From Cladopsammia gracilis (taxonomy: Eukaryota > Cnidaria > Anthozoa > Scleractinia > Dendrophylliidae), in contig JAJGOT010000340.1 in assembly GCA_022457155.1 (NCBI GenBank), forward strand, positions 429,501-493,500: DNA of 64,000 nucleotides, written 5' to 3'. The notes under the pieces are model-generated. The model was given only the letters and a program-made list of their open reading frames with translations. It ran no database searches and was not told the DNA's origin. The position numbers were made by a program, and so were the translations under genes. Shown one piece after another: positions 53,746 to 64,000 of the stretch. The stretch's first letter is position 1, and each line of letters starts with the position of its first letter.

Positions 53746-55305
53746 CGATGACATCGGCAAAATCCCTTAAATTGAATTGTCAAAAAATATTAGAAATGGA
53801 AAATAATGTACTTTTCCAGTTGTAGTTACTGATTAGTTGATAATGTTTTAAGTCTTCTATATAAATATTTATTTTATGGCTGAACTGGTCCGTGATTCAA
53901 AGGAGAGTTCTGATTGGTTCCCTGAGCGGTCCGAACTTTTGCACGCGGACAACTAAGATGGACCGCTCGCGAATAAATTTCGCCAAATCCCTTTTATGAA
54001 ACATTAAACAAGGAAAACTTTTTTATTAAGTAGAAACACTTTTTTTCTTCATGTTTGGCGGATAATTTCGATTAAACTGTTACGAGAGTGGCCTGAAAAA
54101 TGCAAAGTTTATGCTTAACTTTGGCGCGCAAGTTGCCGAGAACGGATGCAATAATTTATCAGCAAAATTTTAAAAGAGCCATAATAATAAAAACTTTAAT
54201 GAACTAGCTTACTCGATCCGTATCGGGATATATTGGTCTCGTTTCTTTATGCAAGTTTATCGGCCTTCGGCTCGGTCCATAAACTTGCAAAAAAAAAAGA
54301 ACTCGATTAATATTTTCCCAACACAGACCTCACGCTAGTTCAATAACATCTTTGCATAAAACAGGTGAATTCTAGTCTGTGAAGAGACAAGCTAAAAATA
54401 TCAAGAACATCGATTCCCAATACACACTATTGTATAGTAATGAATAAAGTTAACACCTTCAAACCAAAAGTGCTTTTATTGTTTTTTAAGTAACAGCGTA
54501 CTTACTCAAATGAACGCGCGGGGCGTTTATTTCAAACTCGATGTATATGAAGGGCTTTTCCTTTCTTGAATTTTGAAATTGAAAAGTCTATGTTCTATTA
54601 CCATGTTAGTACAACAAAAACAGTAACAAATCTGATAAGGAGCTTTAAAGTGCCCATAACGTTTAATTTTCTATTTTCTCATCTGAATGTAAACATCACA
54701 CAAGGAACCTCTGTGAAACAATTTTGCGCTTTGCACAAAACGCGAATTTTTTATGAATATTTCAAATCTTCAATTTTTTTTTTGCGTTATACCTGTCCCG
54801 CTGTTAAGAAGGCCAACGGGCTCACATGTTCCTTAATCTACGTCTCAGTTCCTTTGTTTGAAGTCACGTGTTCCTTAAACTACATCACAGTTCCTTTTGT
54901 TTGAAGTCACGTGTTCCTTAATCTACGTCACGTATCCTTTGTTAACTGAGAGGGACCGAGAGGAGACTAATGCGAATGGTGGACCAAAATGGCGGCAAAT
55001 TTCGAAGACTTTAAAAAATCATAAAAAAAATCACGTTTTGCTGAAATCAAAAAAAAAATTTCGCAGACGTTCATTACGTGACGTGTAGATTTAGATAAAA
55101 AAAAATACAAAAAAAAATTCTTTATAGGCACTTTAGCAACCACGACGACATTGGCAGCTAGAACGACACAAAACAATTCGGGTTTAACGAGCGAAAACAA
55201 TTTCTCCGTTCGTGCGTTTTTCATTTGGTACATTTCTCAGCAGTTCCTACAAACAACGTCAAATGATCGAATTATAGGCTTTGTGGAGAACGTGAACACA
55301 CTATG
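53746..55305. other. Intergenic with a small tandem repeat
   Basis: No gene recognised. A unit of about 47 bases containing GTTCCTTAATCTACGTC and TTTGTTTGAAGTCACGTG is repeated two to three times at 54823-54945. Confidence 0.5.
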
Positions 55306-55571
55306 ATAGAAACCCATCAGTGGGTTGAAACGTGCAACTGTCTCGTGTACGCTTCAAAACAAGCTTCCGATTATTCAATTTGCTAAAAAGTTGTTACAGC
55401 CATATTTGGAAAATCAAGATTAAAGTATTAACCAATCAATTCGCTTGAACAACTTGCTTCCAATCTCGAGGGACTGAGGAATTTCCAAATATGGTACTAA
55501 GAAAAAAATGAATATTCGGAAGCTGTGATGGCGCGTTACACGTTTCAACCCACTTATGGGTTTCTGACTAT
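55306..55571. mobile_element. TIR element
   Basis: AGAAACCCATCAGTGGGTTG and CAACCCACTTATGGGTTTCT, then AAACGTG / CACGTTT, form the ends. Inner GCCATATTTGGAAA and TTTCCAAATATGG are also inverted. Non-coding. Confidence 0.75.
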
Positions 55572-56062
55572 GATCAATTTTCCTTTCTCTATTTGAACTT
55601 GAAAGCCGTCACTATGTACAATTCAGTCACATCAGACAAATTCAACAAATTGGAACAATTGCAAGGTAGTTTCAAAGAGCGCAAATTCTCTTTTTCAATG
55701 ACATTTTCCTTGCCATGGTCGTGGTGGTTGCTAAGGCTTCTTTATCATTTGTGTGCACAGACTAAGAACAGAAAATAGTTTTCTTCACTTCACTTTGAAT
55801 TACAAAATATCAATTGTACCACATTGTACATCGTAAAACAATGATCCAGATAAACGTCCCCTCCCTATGCGTTAGTTCGAGATGGGCGTTTACCTGAGAT
55901 GAGGCGTTTAATCGAATAAAATTTAACAGTATAAATTAAAGAGTTAGTTAGTACACAGACATTTCAGTTTCGCCACTCAATTGAAAGCGGCTCCCTTTAA
56001 TAATAATATGCTTTATAATAACATACTGCATACCAGAGAGGCATGGACCGGTTTTTCAAACC
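55572..56062. other. Intergenic, nothing recognised
   Basis: No supported feature. Confidence 0.4.
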
Positions 56063-56307
56063 ACGGCCCGGTTGTTCGAAAGCTGGTTAACGCTAACCCC
56101 AGATTAAAACTTAACCGAGGATTTAATTCTCTTGTTAGAAGGGTTTTCAAAAGCAAATTATAAGTTACATGGAAAGACAAGTCAGAGACGAAACTAATGA
56201 GTAAAAATACTTTTATAAAAATCTCCATTGATTAATTATTTAACTGGAATCAACATTGATGCTAGCCCTGGGTTAGCTTAACCGCGCTTTGAACAACCCA
56301 GCCCAGG
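56063..56307. mobile_element. TIR repeat with CGGCCCGGTTGTTCGAAAG ends
   Basis: GGCCCGGTTGTTCGAAAGC with GGTTAACGCTAACCC at the left is mirrored by GGGTTAGCTTAACC and GCTTTGAACAACCCAGCCC at the right. Non-coding; similar GGGCCCGGTTGCATAAA ends occur at about 14270 and 5270. Confidence 0.7.
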
Positions 56308-56464
56308 CCTACATGTTAGCCAACGGTTATTCTATGTTCAAAGGTCACCATAAGGAGCTATAGTTTGTTGCGAGAAAGGAAACTGGAGATTATTCCAATG
56401 TTGTTCGAAACGCGTGTTGTGCGAAAGAAAACTGGAGTATTCTAAAAACATGTTTAAGTAACAA

Positions 56465-56902
56465 TCCGTGTAAGAAGTAGGCAACCCAAATCCACGGAAT
56501 GCAGAAAGGTGTGAATTGTGCTATTGTTGAAACCGTCCACCTCATTGGCTAAAACATGAAAATCTACCATAACTTCATCAGGCAGCGCATTTATTTACCT
56601 CTAGTTTACTAATCGATTCCCTTTTAGTGAAAACTATTGTGATTTTTAATGCAACAAAAATTCTATGTGGGGAACATGGAAAATTAGAAGTCTTTCTTGG
56701 TCATTGTTTTGGAGTCTCACGATTGGATGAAATCTTGTAACACAAAGGAAACATCGCTTTAAAATAAAGTTTCAGTAAATTTTATTTCAAAACCATGTTG
56801 TCCATAGGTTGACGTATTCTCAGTACGAAAATCTAAACATTCTTATGTGGGAAAGCGAAATGCATCGGAACAATAGAAAATTGCCTACTTCTTACACGGA
56901 AT
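56465..56902. mobile_element. TIR element with CCGTGTAAGAAGTAGGCAA ends
   Basis: CCGTGTAAGAAGTAGGCAA and TTGCCTACTTCTTACACGG are exact inverted copies about 415 bases apart. It lies just beyond the GSTK1 stop. Confidence 0.8.
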
Positions 56903-56991
56903 GTAAGGGACAGCTTTTTCTATTCAGACCTTTAACTCAGAGCTGGTTGTAGTGCAAGGCGGTGCCACTGCAAAGAGCTATTGAACGCATA

Positions 56992-59900
56992 TTATAGTTG
57001 TGACTTTTGTGGTGTCAGCGGTCCTTCCCAATGCACTCCTATGAAAAGAAAATGAAGAAATGTCGGAGAGAAATGAATTTTCATAACAATTTTTATCATG
57101 AGTCGTCAAGCCTATTATTCCTGAAATCAGCTCATTATTTGTCCATTATTTCGTCCAAAAAGGAATATTGCATCTTGTGCCTGTCTTTATACTAGATGAA
57201 CTACAAGATGCATAACCAGACGCAACTACAAATGTCTTAGAAAAACGGAATTAAACAGGAACGTTGAAACCCAAATGAAGAAACGAAGAAGTGAGAGATT
57301 TAAAGCGTTACTCGAAACTATAACGTGTCTTGCATGAAATACTGCGAGTCCTGAAATTTGACACTTAAACCTTAAATGCGGAATGCAATGGCTACACGTA
57401 ATAACTCGATAAGATTGATTCCTTTGGCATGTACAGTCCCTCATATAGTGAAGACCTCGTCCAACCGCTAAGGTAGGGAGCGCTCGAGTGTGTGCAAAGA
57501 AGGCTTGGACCGGGCGAATCGACTTTCATTCCGGACGAAACGACTTTTATTGCGGGCGAAACAACTTTCATTGCGGACGAAATGACTGTAATTGCGATTA
57601 AGAGTCACTAATGTCGAAGCTCCCGTAAGCGGACACCCTCGGGAAGCGGGCATGCTCGGGAAGCAAACGAAAGTGTCCGAAACTGCAGCTGGCCGCGTAC
57701 GGGAACGATTCTTGAAAGTGAACAAATCAAACCGGGTGTTGTCAAGGCGCCCGCAAATAGAGCTGCCCACTTACAAGAGTGTTCGCTCAGAGAGCTTCGA
57801 CTATAGTATGATTGACGTCGCGAAAATTGCATGAAAACGGTAAAAGATTTTTCCACAGACTTACCTAGCAAATGAGCTAACAAAAGGAATCTGTCAGAGC
57901 CAAAGTACATATGAGGCTCTCCATTAACATGTGCTACAATGATTGGAGCTCCAAAAGCCTAAAAAACGACGATCATGTAACAGGGTTATTCACACAATAA
58001 CGTCACATATAACAGTTTTTATCCAATGCGATGAAGAATAAAGCCAATCAGAAGGTTGGAAAACCGTTGCATATTCTGCGATATGCCACGGTTTGTATTC
58101 GAGGGTAGTTCCTCGACGTAGTAAGTTGAACTAGCTAGTGGTCAGAACTAGGATGTACCTGGGCTATAATCGAAACAACTTTGTTTGTTATATAGCCGGA
58201 GTTTTTGTCAATAAAACGTGCACGTTGATTGGTTGATTCATCGTCACATGACATCTAACAAACAAACTGTTTCCCGCCAATTGTGCTGAGCGGGCAACAT
58301 TTGCGAAAGCGGGCAACAATTTTGACGTCAGAGGGTAACATTGCACTGTTGCCCGCTAGCGCACGTGATCAGACCGCGACAAAAGGTGGCATAATTATGA
58401 TGGATCGAGTGCTCGGCGCGTTTTTCAAATTGTCTTGTGTTGTGTTTTTTTTTTGTGTTGCTATATAACAAATCACTTAATGACTGATCCCTCGGGAAAC
58501 AGTGAATTTTGTTTCCCTCGAATCTCGATGTTTCCCTCGACTTCGTCTCGGGAAACATCGGGATTCTCGGGAAACAAAATTCACTGTTTCCCTCGGGACC
58601 AGTCATTATCTGTAAAATTTCGCAATATGGCCGAAAACGTTAAAATGAACTCCAGAAAATCATCGGAAATTTTCTAAAGATATTCCGTACATTGTTGGGA
58701 GTCTTCGGCAAGCTTCGTTAAAATTCCGAAACTGATGGTTAATGAAGCTGCCGTTTAATACCTACCCCCAGGTCAAGGGCTTTCTGTGTTGTTGCTTTAA
58801 GTTGATTTTTGATTTCCTGGTCTCCAATCTTGCTCATCAGGGTCTGAATGTCATTATCATTTAGACCAACTTTTTTACACACCTACAAAAAACACAGGAC
58901 TGCGATCAACCTTTAACGGCCAAGAGTGCCAAACATCAAAATTCAAGAAAAATCATAAATCTAATTTTGTAAAATATTGAAAAACAAACGGCACCATGCA
59001 AAAGTACTGCCGAAGAGGTTTCGTATGAATGGCCACACCACCGGATTTCGTCAGATACCACGCAGCTCTTTACAACCTCTAATTTCAATGGACCTGGGTA
59101 TCACGCAGCTCTATTGTTTTCAGGGCTAGGATCCATTATTGTGTTGTTTGTTCTATTGTTTTCTCAGCCAATCAGAGTTAGAACTACACTGAATGCGCGG
59201 ACCAAGCTCACTTCCGGTCTACTTGAAAAATCGGTGACAGAAAATGCTGATTTTCAGCTTAATATGCGATGATTTTAAAAAAATCAGACATGTTTTATGG
59301 TGGAAGGGAAACAGTTCTTTAACTGTGGCTGAAAAAAATCGCCGATCGGATAGATTTTTGGGACGCAAATCGCCTCCAAGTGGAGGTCGGTTTCAAACCG
59401 AGTGTTTTGCCTTGACTCTGTCTTATGAAGGGAACCCCCCAAAAAACAAAAGAATACACCAGAGCTGAGTTTAATAGTGTCGCCTTATTGAATTAATGTC
59501 TAAATTTCGCTTTATTTAGCGTTCGAAATCTACGTTATTTTCTTCCCCAAATAACGTCTTATAACGCGCTCAAATTTTCAACGGCCGCCGTGTTATACCG
59601 CTTTCAATACCGCTTTCATTGACGGGTCACGTCCCGGCTCACACACCGCTAATAATTTAAAATCCTTTGCTTTCTCGTGACGTGAGCAATACTCCAGCGA
59701 CAACAAGTGCGCCGCGAAGACAGAATCGGAGCAAGTTTCGTAGCCTGCGATGAATTTCGCTTCATGCCATGACTTAGAAATTGTATCTTCGAAATAAACA
59801 CGTTTATGGGATTTCAATCACTCTTTCATCGTTCTTTTCGGCATACCAAAGATCCTTTTCCGTCCCGAGTTTCTTCATTTTCTATCGTAACCGCCGCCAC

Positions 59901-62900
59901 TTGAATTGTCGACGCCATTTTGAAATTGACAGTTCAACTTGAAAAATTCAGACTGAAATTTTAAAGTTTCGATTCGAAAAACTGGCGCATGCGCCCTCGT
60001 GACAGTGACCCTTTAAGGGCCGGTACACTACACTTTTGAGCACCACTGCTTTCATAGACAGACAAGACAATACTAGTAATAGACGCCCTGTCAACTGTTA
60101 ACTGAAGATAACTCAGGGTTCATACAGAAAATTGCAACCCTTTTTCAAAGACTTTTCAAGGACCAAATTTATTTTTCAAGGACCTTCCAGTGAATGTAAT
60201 GTTACAGGTTAAATAATATAAACCATACGCACATTCTAAATTAACAGGTTTTTAATGCCAGGAGTTTCTCCTCCATCTTCTTCTCCAGGTTCTTTAGTTC
60301 AGTTGCCTTTTCTTTGGAAGTTTTTCTAAGAGAATTTGATTGTGTCACGAAAGATATATCTCCAGTCGATTCAGCCTTCTCAGACAAATTATCCGCTGAC
60401 TTAACTAAAGAATCAATGTCCTCAGTCATTCTCCTCTTTTAAACTCCGCAGTTCAAGAGACACTGTCGCGGCTGATATGTCGTATATATATGATTATGGC
60501 CAGGAGCTTGCTTTAAGATTGCTTTATTATCTTGAAATTGGAAAAACACCATCGCCAAAAGCGGTAACAGGAAAGAAATAGGTAAACGCTTTTTTCGTTT
60601 GCCTCACGATGGAGTCACTTTAAGATGTTGATCGCGACGTTTCGACTGCTATTACTGCTAGTCTTCATCAGGCGATGAGGTCGATTGGTGACTCCATCGT
60701 GAGACAAACGAAAAAAAAAGCGTTTACCTATCTTACACACCACGATGAACAACAACCACATTTTTAGTAACAGGAAAGAAATATTAACTGAACACACAGA
60801 ATAACGGCTAACAAAGTCTACATTCGACAAGAAAAGGCAATTTTGATTTTTTGACCGCCTGTCACGAAATCAAATTTGTAAACTGTGATCCACTTCCATC
60901 GTTGCAATTTGCACTCCATAGAATATTTTTATCCAACTGAGTTGTATATTGATTGGTATTGGCGATATAACATGGAATTGAACTGGAACTATAACTGCAA
61001 TGGAGGCTCCTGCAGGGGAATATCATTAAAAATAATTGCAGCTGAAAAGATTGTCCCACAAGGGACGATGTAGCAGCTCTCTAAATCTAAATCTAAATCT
61101 AAATCGAATACTGCGCAAAGCTCTCACATGGGATATATGTGCACAGAGAACGGTCAGCGGTCATTTAATTATAGTAATGGCTTTCACAGATTAAATCGTT
61201 AATGTCTTGGTCTCGCATATAGGGAAGACTAAGAGCAGTCAACAGAAGAAGCGTTCTGAATGTGAGAGGGCAGATGGTTCCGCTCTGGGACAGTGTAAGC
61301 AAAGAACGCATGATGCTCTGTAACAACTCTTGAGCGCTAGGATATTCCTAAAGTGGTGTTGACCTTGGGATTGTCTAGTAGCACGCCCACTCTGACTTTC
61401 AACGTCCACAAAGCCGTGGACAATCTTATACATCAGGGAAAGGCGGCTGACAGCCCCGCGAACTTCAAGGCTCTGTCATCCATGATCGCATATCATTTGC
61501 ATGACACTAGATTCTCTTTTGTAGTCGCCTTTTACAAAACGTCCGGCTCCTTCGATACCCTTCGACGGAACAATACAACAAACAACAGAAACAATCATGA
61601 TTCCTGGCCTAAGAAACAGAAGCAGCTGCAACTATCCATGACTTCACTCACTTTTGAGTATTCTGATAGCTCAATCGAACATTCAAGCCTCTTTCCATAT
61701 AAAGGATAATTTTAGTGGGAAACGAGCAAAACTTGTTTTGATTCTTTCAACTACTCAGGTGCATGAAACAGATCGCGAACTCTCAGGGAAACTGTTTTTT
61801 TTAAGGGAACCTCCATTTTTATAACAAATTGACGTTAAATTGTTGGAAATGAAGTCTAAATTAAAAATTTTCAAAAAAACAGGTGCAAATATAATTTTAG
61901 TGTACATTTTCGCTTTTAAATTTCCCGCGCGCCGCCATTTTGAATATTTATGACGTGTTACGGTTGTCTAATTGTTGCATACAAAAGAACTTCGATTCTT
62001 AACAATAGCGGCAACCGTAACACGTCATAAATATTCAAAATGGCGGCGCGCGTATAATTTAACCCTTTCACTCCCAGAGTCTGAATTATGGAGACATGTA
62101 GTGTAGTTCTAACTTTTGAGTCTGTGGACAAAATCCTATGATGTGACCGTTCAAATGAAACCTCTTCGGCAGTACTTTTGCATGGTACCATTTGTTTTTC
62201 AGTATTTTACATTAATGAAATTTGGGATTTTTCTTTAATTTTGATGTTTGGCACCCTTGGGAGTTAAAGGGTTAAAAGCGAAAATAGGCGATATTTATAT
62301 CCATTTTATTTGTAGGTTCCCTTTAAGGTCATACAAAAATTGCTCTATCATGTTATTACAGTACCTCCTGAAGGCTCTTAGGTTCTGTTATGTCTTCATC
62401 CTGACAAATAACAAAATATTAGAAAATATTAAACATATTAGGTACACCACAATATGAGACCTTTTAATTAGCTTTGTGCAAGTCTTTTTACCTTGTGGAT
62501 CTTTGACAGAACCCAAAGTTGATTCTTTTTAGTTTGACGACAAAAAAAAAACTTCACAAAACAATGAGATATTGAGACTGAGCAACTTGTTGCAACTAAA
62601 CAAAATTCAGTAGTCTTTCTAACAAAACTATTGTATTTCATTGGTCAGGTGAATATCGGTACCATACTATAAAGTTGAAGTGTATTCATGATCACACCAA
62701 AGCTTCAGGGGCGACTAAAAAATCCAATCAAAGCATTAAAAATTGACAATAGTTTATTGTTTTTGTTTAGTTAATAGACATTTACATAGTCAAGTGGGCA
62801 AACCAGTCGCATGTGAGAGAAAAGATTACGCTGGGGATAAACATAATATTAGCAAAGCCAAGGTTGCACAGTTTGTGATGGCAGCATGCATGCTCACAGG

Positions 62901-63288
62901 AGCCTTTCATTCTAATAGACCTTTCCCGCATTCCTGTCAACAAAGGCACCAACTCGAGGCTGGGGTGGACAAAATACAGTGATTTGTATGAAATTGTCCA
63001 CAGAAGCCTCAACCTCGTTTCATTGTGTGTGCTCACTGGAGTGGAATGCGGGAAAGGTCTATTGGATAGCTATTATAAATTGGGCACCTATGCTGCTCAT
63101 CCATCAATTCTAAGTTATGCACTTAACTTTTTTTATAGGCTGTTTCCAAAATTAATTTTAGTTTTAGTTTTTACTTTATTTTCTCACCCTGGACCAGATT
63201 CGCATCCAAAATTCCCGGCTAAGATGTTCGACTTGCTCTGGATGATATTTGCTTGCTGCAGTGAGAAGTCGCATGGCAGATAACGAAC
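56992..63288 (-). CDS. GSTK1: Glutathione S-transferase kappa, 3' five exons (partial)
   Basis: A DsbA-like thioredoxin-fold transferase of mitochondria and peroxisomes that conjugates glutathione and acts on small electrophiles and peroxides. Five minus-strand exons join in phase: 63288-63188, 62400-62365, 58882-58766, 57958-57865 and 57038-56992. In order they read SLSAMRLLTAAS...REFWMRIWSR, DEDITEPKSLQE, KIGDQEIKNQLKATTQKA, AFGAPIIVAHVNGEPHM with YFGSDRFLLLAHLLG, then VHWEGPLTPQKSQL and stop. Each matches the animal family segment (HPE...RELW, NEDITEP, VKNQLKETT, GAFGLP, FGSDR, LLGEKWMGP). The catalytic Ser and the N-terminal half lie beyond base 64000. The C-terminal SQL is near the SKL/ARL peroxisomal signals. 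Introns are repeat-filled. Confidence 0.95.
57039..57864. other. GSTK1 last intron
   Basis: No other gene. A short direct repeat with GGACGAAACGACTTT, GGGCGAAACAACTTTCATTG and GGACGAAATGACT lies at 57530-57590. Open frames on both strands are not supported. Confidence 0.5.
58186..58612 (-). mobile_element. Repeat family R1, copy 3
   Basis: Reverse complement of copy 1: GGCGCGTTTTTCAAATTGTC, CAAACTGTTTCCCGCCAA, GCGGGCAACATTTGCGAAAG, and at the right a palindromic end with GACTGATCCCTCGGGAAACA. The end palindrome is longer than in copy 1 and holds several TTTCCCTCGA phrases. Lies in a GSTK1 intron. Confidence 0.8.
58908..59215 (-). repeat. 88-bp-unit element, split by repeat D copy 3
   Basis: GAGTGCCAAACATCAAAATT, GCACCATGCAAAAGTACTGC and GAAGAGGTTTCGTATGAATG mark one unit, interrupted at about 59046 by repeat D (to 59177). 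After it the unit resumes with GTTAGAACTACACTGAATG. Confidence 0.75.
59260..59700. mobile_element. Partial copy of the 47308 TIR element, inverted
   Basis: It shares CACACCGCTAATAATT, CTTTCTCGTGACG, ACGGCCGCCGTGTTA-type and GAATACACCAGAG phrases with 47308-47742 in reverse order. Only one terminal arm is preserved. Confidence 0.7.
59701..60240. other. GSTK1 intron sequence
   Basis: No gene seen. TTTTCAAAGACTTTTCAAGGA and TTTTTCAAGGACC at 60143-60190 form a short repeat. Confidence 0.4.
60241..60435 (-). pseudogene. Coiled-coil protein C-terminal fragment
   Basis: A minus-strand open frame reading VTQSNSLRKTSKEKATELKN and LEKKMEEKLLALK, a heptad-rich coil of a type common at the end of cnidarian mobile-element proteins (from memory). 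It starts with MTEDIDSLVKSADNL and is cut upstream by family B. Probably a remnant inside the GSTK1 intron rather than a GSTK1 exon. Confidence 0.45.
60450..60960 (-). mobile_element. Repeat family B, copy 4 (nested insertion)
   Basis: AGAGACACTGTCGCGGCTGA, GATTATGGCCAGGAGCTTGC, TTTTGACCGCCTGTCACGAA and GTGATCCACTTCC follow the family order. A TA-flanked MITE at 60581-60728 interrupts it. The far end has CATAGAATATTTTTATCC as in copy 1. Confidence 0.8.
60581..60728. mobile_element. 148-bp MITE, TA duplication
   Basis: GGTAAACGCTTTTTTCGTTT and its complement, with CACGATGGAGTCAC mirrored, form TIRs of about 38 bases. TA at 60579-60580 and 60729-60730. Confidence 0.85.
61081..61107. repeat. 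CTAAAT microsatellite
   Basis: Four copies of a 6-base TCTAAA unit. Confidence 0.85.
61108..61800. other. GSTK1 intron, possible mobile-element remnant
   Basis: Open frames at 61239-61433 (-) and 61353-61709 (+) overlap. Neither has a recognised domain. The plus frame contains YHLHDTRFSFVVAFYKTSG and a composition that could be protein, but no splice or family support. Confidence 0.3.
61925..62055. mobile_element. MITE with CGCGCCGCCATTTTGAATAT arms
   Basis: Arms of about 42 bases continue with TTTATGACGTGTTACGGTTG and are mirrored exactly around a loop of about 40 bases. Confidence 0.85.
62063..62275 (+). mobile_element. 88-bp element, single-unit form
   Basis: AACCCTTTCACTCCCAGAGT at the start and GGGAGTTAAAGGGTT at the end are inverted termini. 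The inside has one full 88-base unit. This is the simplest form of the family, showing that the multi-unit arrays are expansions inside a TIR element. Confidence 0.8.
62455..62913. other. GSTK1 intron, nothing recognised
   Basis: AT-rich, no supported feature. Confidence 0.4.
62914..63063. mobile_element. 150-bp MITE
   Basis: AATAGACCTTTCCCGCATTC and GAATGCGGGAAAGGTCTATT are exact inverted ends. It ends 125 bases before the GSTK1 exon at 63188. Confidence 0.85.
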
Positions 63289-63422
63289 CTGGATGGAGAT
63301 GGAAAATATGAAGTAACTGAATTTCAATTTATCATGGAAAATATGATGATCATCATTCCAAAATCGGCAAAAACTCGTGATGTATTTAAAAATCTGCAAT
63401 TTGTTAATTTTAAGACTGTGAG

Positions 63423-63872
63423 TAGCCTGCATAACAGGCGTTATTGGGGGCGCGAGCGCGTAGCGCAAGACACAAGCACGAAGCGCGAGACACGCATGAG
63501 GAGGGAAAAGAAAAAAAAAACCTGTAGACATGCAATTGTTCGGTCTTTTCCACCCACACACACGCCCCCTAAAATTGACAGACAACTATCACTCAGACAT
63601 TCTCACAGGCATATAATTACAGTGACCAATCAAAAAATGTTAAAATTATTCGCGGCAAAGGTGGCTGAAGGCGCCAAATCTGTTTGCATAAAATTCTGTG
63701 GACGTGAGAAGTCGCGACAAAAGTTTATGATCCAAAGGCTTGTAATTCCTTGTAATTCCTTTTGAAGATTCCCTCCCCGTATGTGTCTCGTGCTTTGCGC
63801 TTGTGTCATGTGCTGCGTGCTCGCGAACGAAAACCCACTTGAGTGCCCCAATAACACCTGTTATGCAGGCTA
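63423..63872. mobile_element. 450-bp TIR element with 9-bp duplication
   Basis: TAGCCTGCATAACAGG and CCTGTTATGCAGGCTA ends, with TTATTGGGG / CCCCAATAA continuing. Identical 9-bp GACTGTGAG flanks at 63414-63422 and 63873-63881. A 9-bp duplication is typical of Mutator-like elements. Arms share CACGAAGCGCGAGACAC / GAGCACGC-type phrases further in. Both long open frames across it are non-coding. Confidence 0.85.
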
Positions 63873-63884
63873 GACTGTGAGCAA

Positions 63885-64000
63885 CAATAGCCACAGTTAC
63901 ACGTTTCAACTTTTACCTATAGGTAAATTTGATATAACAGTGGCAGAGGCAGAATTAAGCGTGCAGTGGCTATTGTTAATTCAAATTAAGCATGCAACAG
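63885..64000. mobile_element. Left part of a 27680-type MITE, cut by the window edge
   Basis: CAATAGCCACAGTTACACGT, AACTTTTACCTATAGGTAAAT and AAGCGTGCAGTGGCTATTGT match the nested MITE at 27680-27848. Confidence 0.7.

Larger units (their letters stand above)
61801..62327. mobile_element. Element with TTAAGGGAACCT ends, two insertions
   Basis: TTAAGGGAACCTCC at the left and GTAGGTTCCCTTTAA at the right are inverted. A palindromic MITE (61925-62055) and a single-unit 88-bp element (62063-62275) lie inside, accounting for most of its length. Confidence 0.6.

Noticed and set aside
56900..56975. Alternative last exon of GSTK1 starting TGGCACCGCC after CTTTGCAG
   Set aside because: In phase it reads APPCTTTSSELKV, unlike the family, while 57038-56992 gives HWEGP as expected.
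63184..63585. 133-codon minus-strand open frame
   Set aside because: It overlaps the true GSTK1 exon (63188-63288) in a different frame and runs into a transposon end; only the spliced exon matches the family.

Overview
This 64 kb window looks like intron-rich animal genomic DNA, most likely from an anthozoan cnidarian such as a coral or sea anemone. It is AT-rich, has small exons separated by kilobase introns, and is packed with short terminal-inverted-repeat (TIR) elements, tRNA-derived SINE-like segments and decayed hAT transposase remnants. There are no prokaryotic operons, CRISPR arrays or intact viral genes. The cnidarian call is an inference from general resemblance; I could not run a search.

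Four host loci can be read. (1) 10904-11908 (-): a single-exon class A GPCR. (2) 15934-24364 (+): a complete seven-exon YEATS4/GAS41 gene; its spliced frame gives 229 aa and matches the family from end to end. (3) 34667-52635 (+): an unrecognised single-pass membrane protein. Three exons (45836-52635) are well supported. Two small upstream exons (34667-34914), coding for a signal peptide, join in phase and would give 995 aa. The ectodomain is Cys-rich and the cytosolic tail of about 670 residues carries many basophilic-kinase sites of RRKS type. (4) 56992-63288 (-): the last five exons of glutathione S-transferase kappa (GSTK1); the 5' exons lie beyond the right edge. Two weaker spliced candidates are at 5612-5982 (-) and 8392-9383 (+).

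The rest is mostly mobile DNA, much of it nested. Recurrent families are: R1 (copies near 7640, 26675, 58186); family B, with ends of the type GGGACACTGTCCCGCC (24652, 27655, 40370, 60450); an element with internal 88-bp units in variable number (12380, 23600, 48955, 53520, 58908, 62063); repeat C (18640, 45090); repeat D (28686, 46473, 59046); and a TIR element carrying a tRNA-like core (28850 and 29195, inverted to each other). Target-site duplications (TSDs) readable at element edges are TA (several), TTA (40411-41130), TTAA (38899-39693), 9 bp (63423-63872) and, notably, 5 bp at three hAT-like elements (14587, 26872, 43017).

The host genes do not form a pathway. YEATS4 acts in chromatin, GSTK1 in mitochondrial or peroxisomal redox or detoxification, and the GPCR and the RRKS protein at the membrane. 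The most interesting undescribed item is the RRKS-tail membrane protein.
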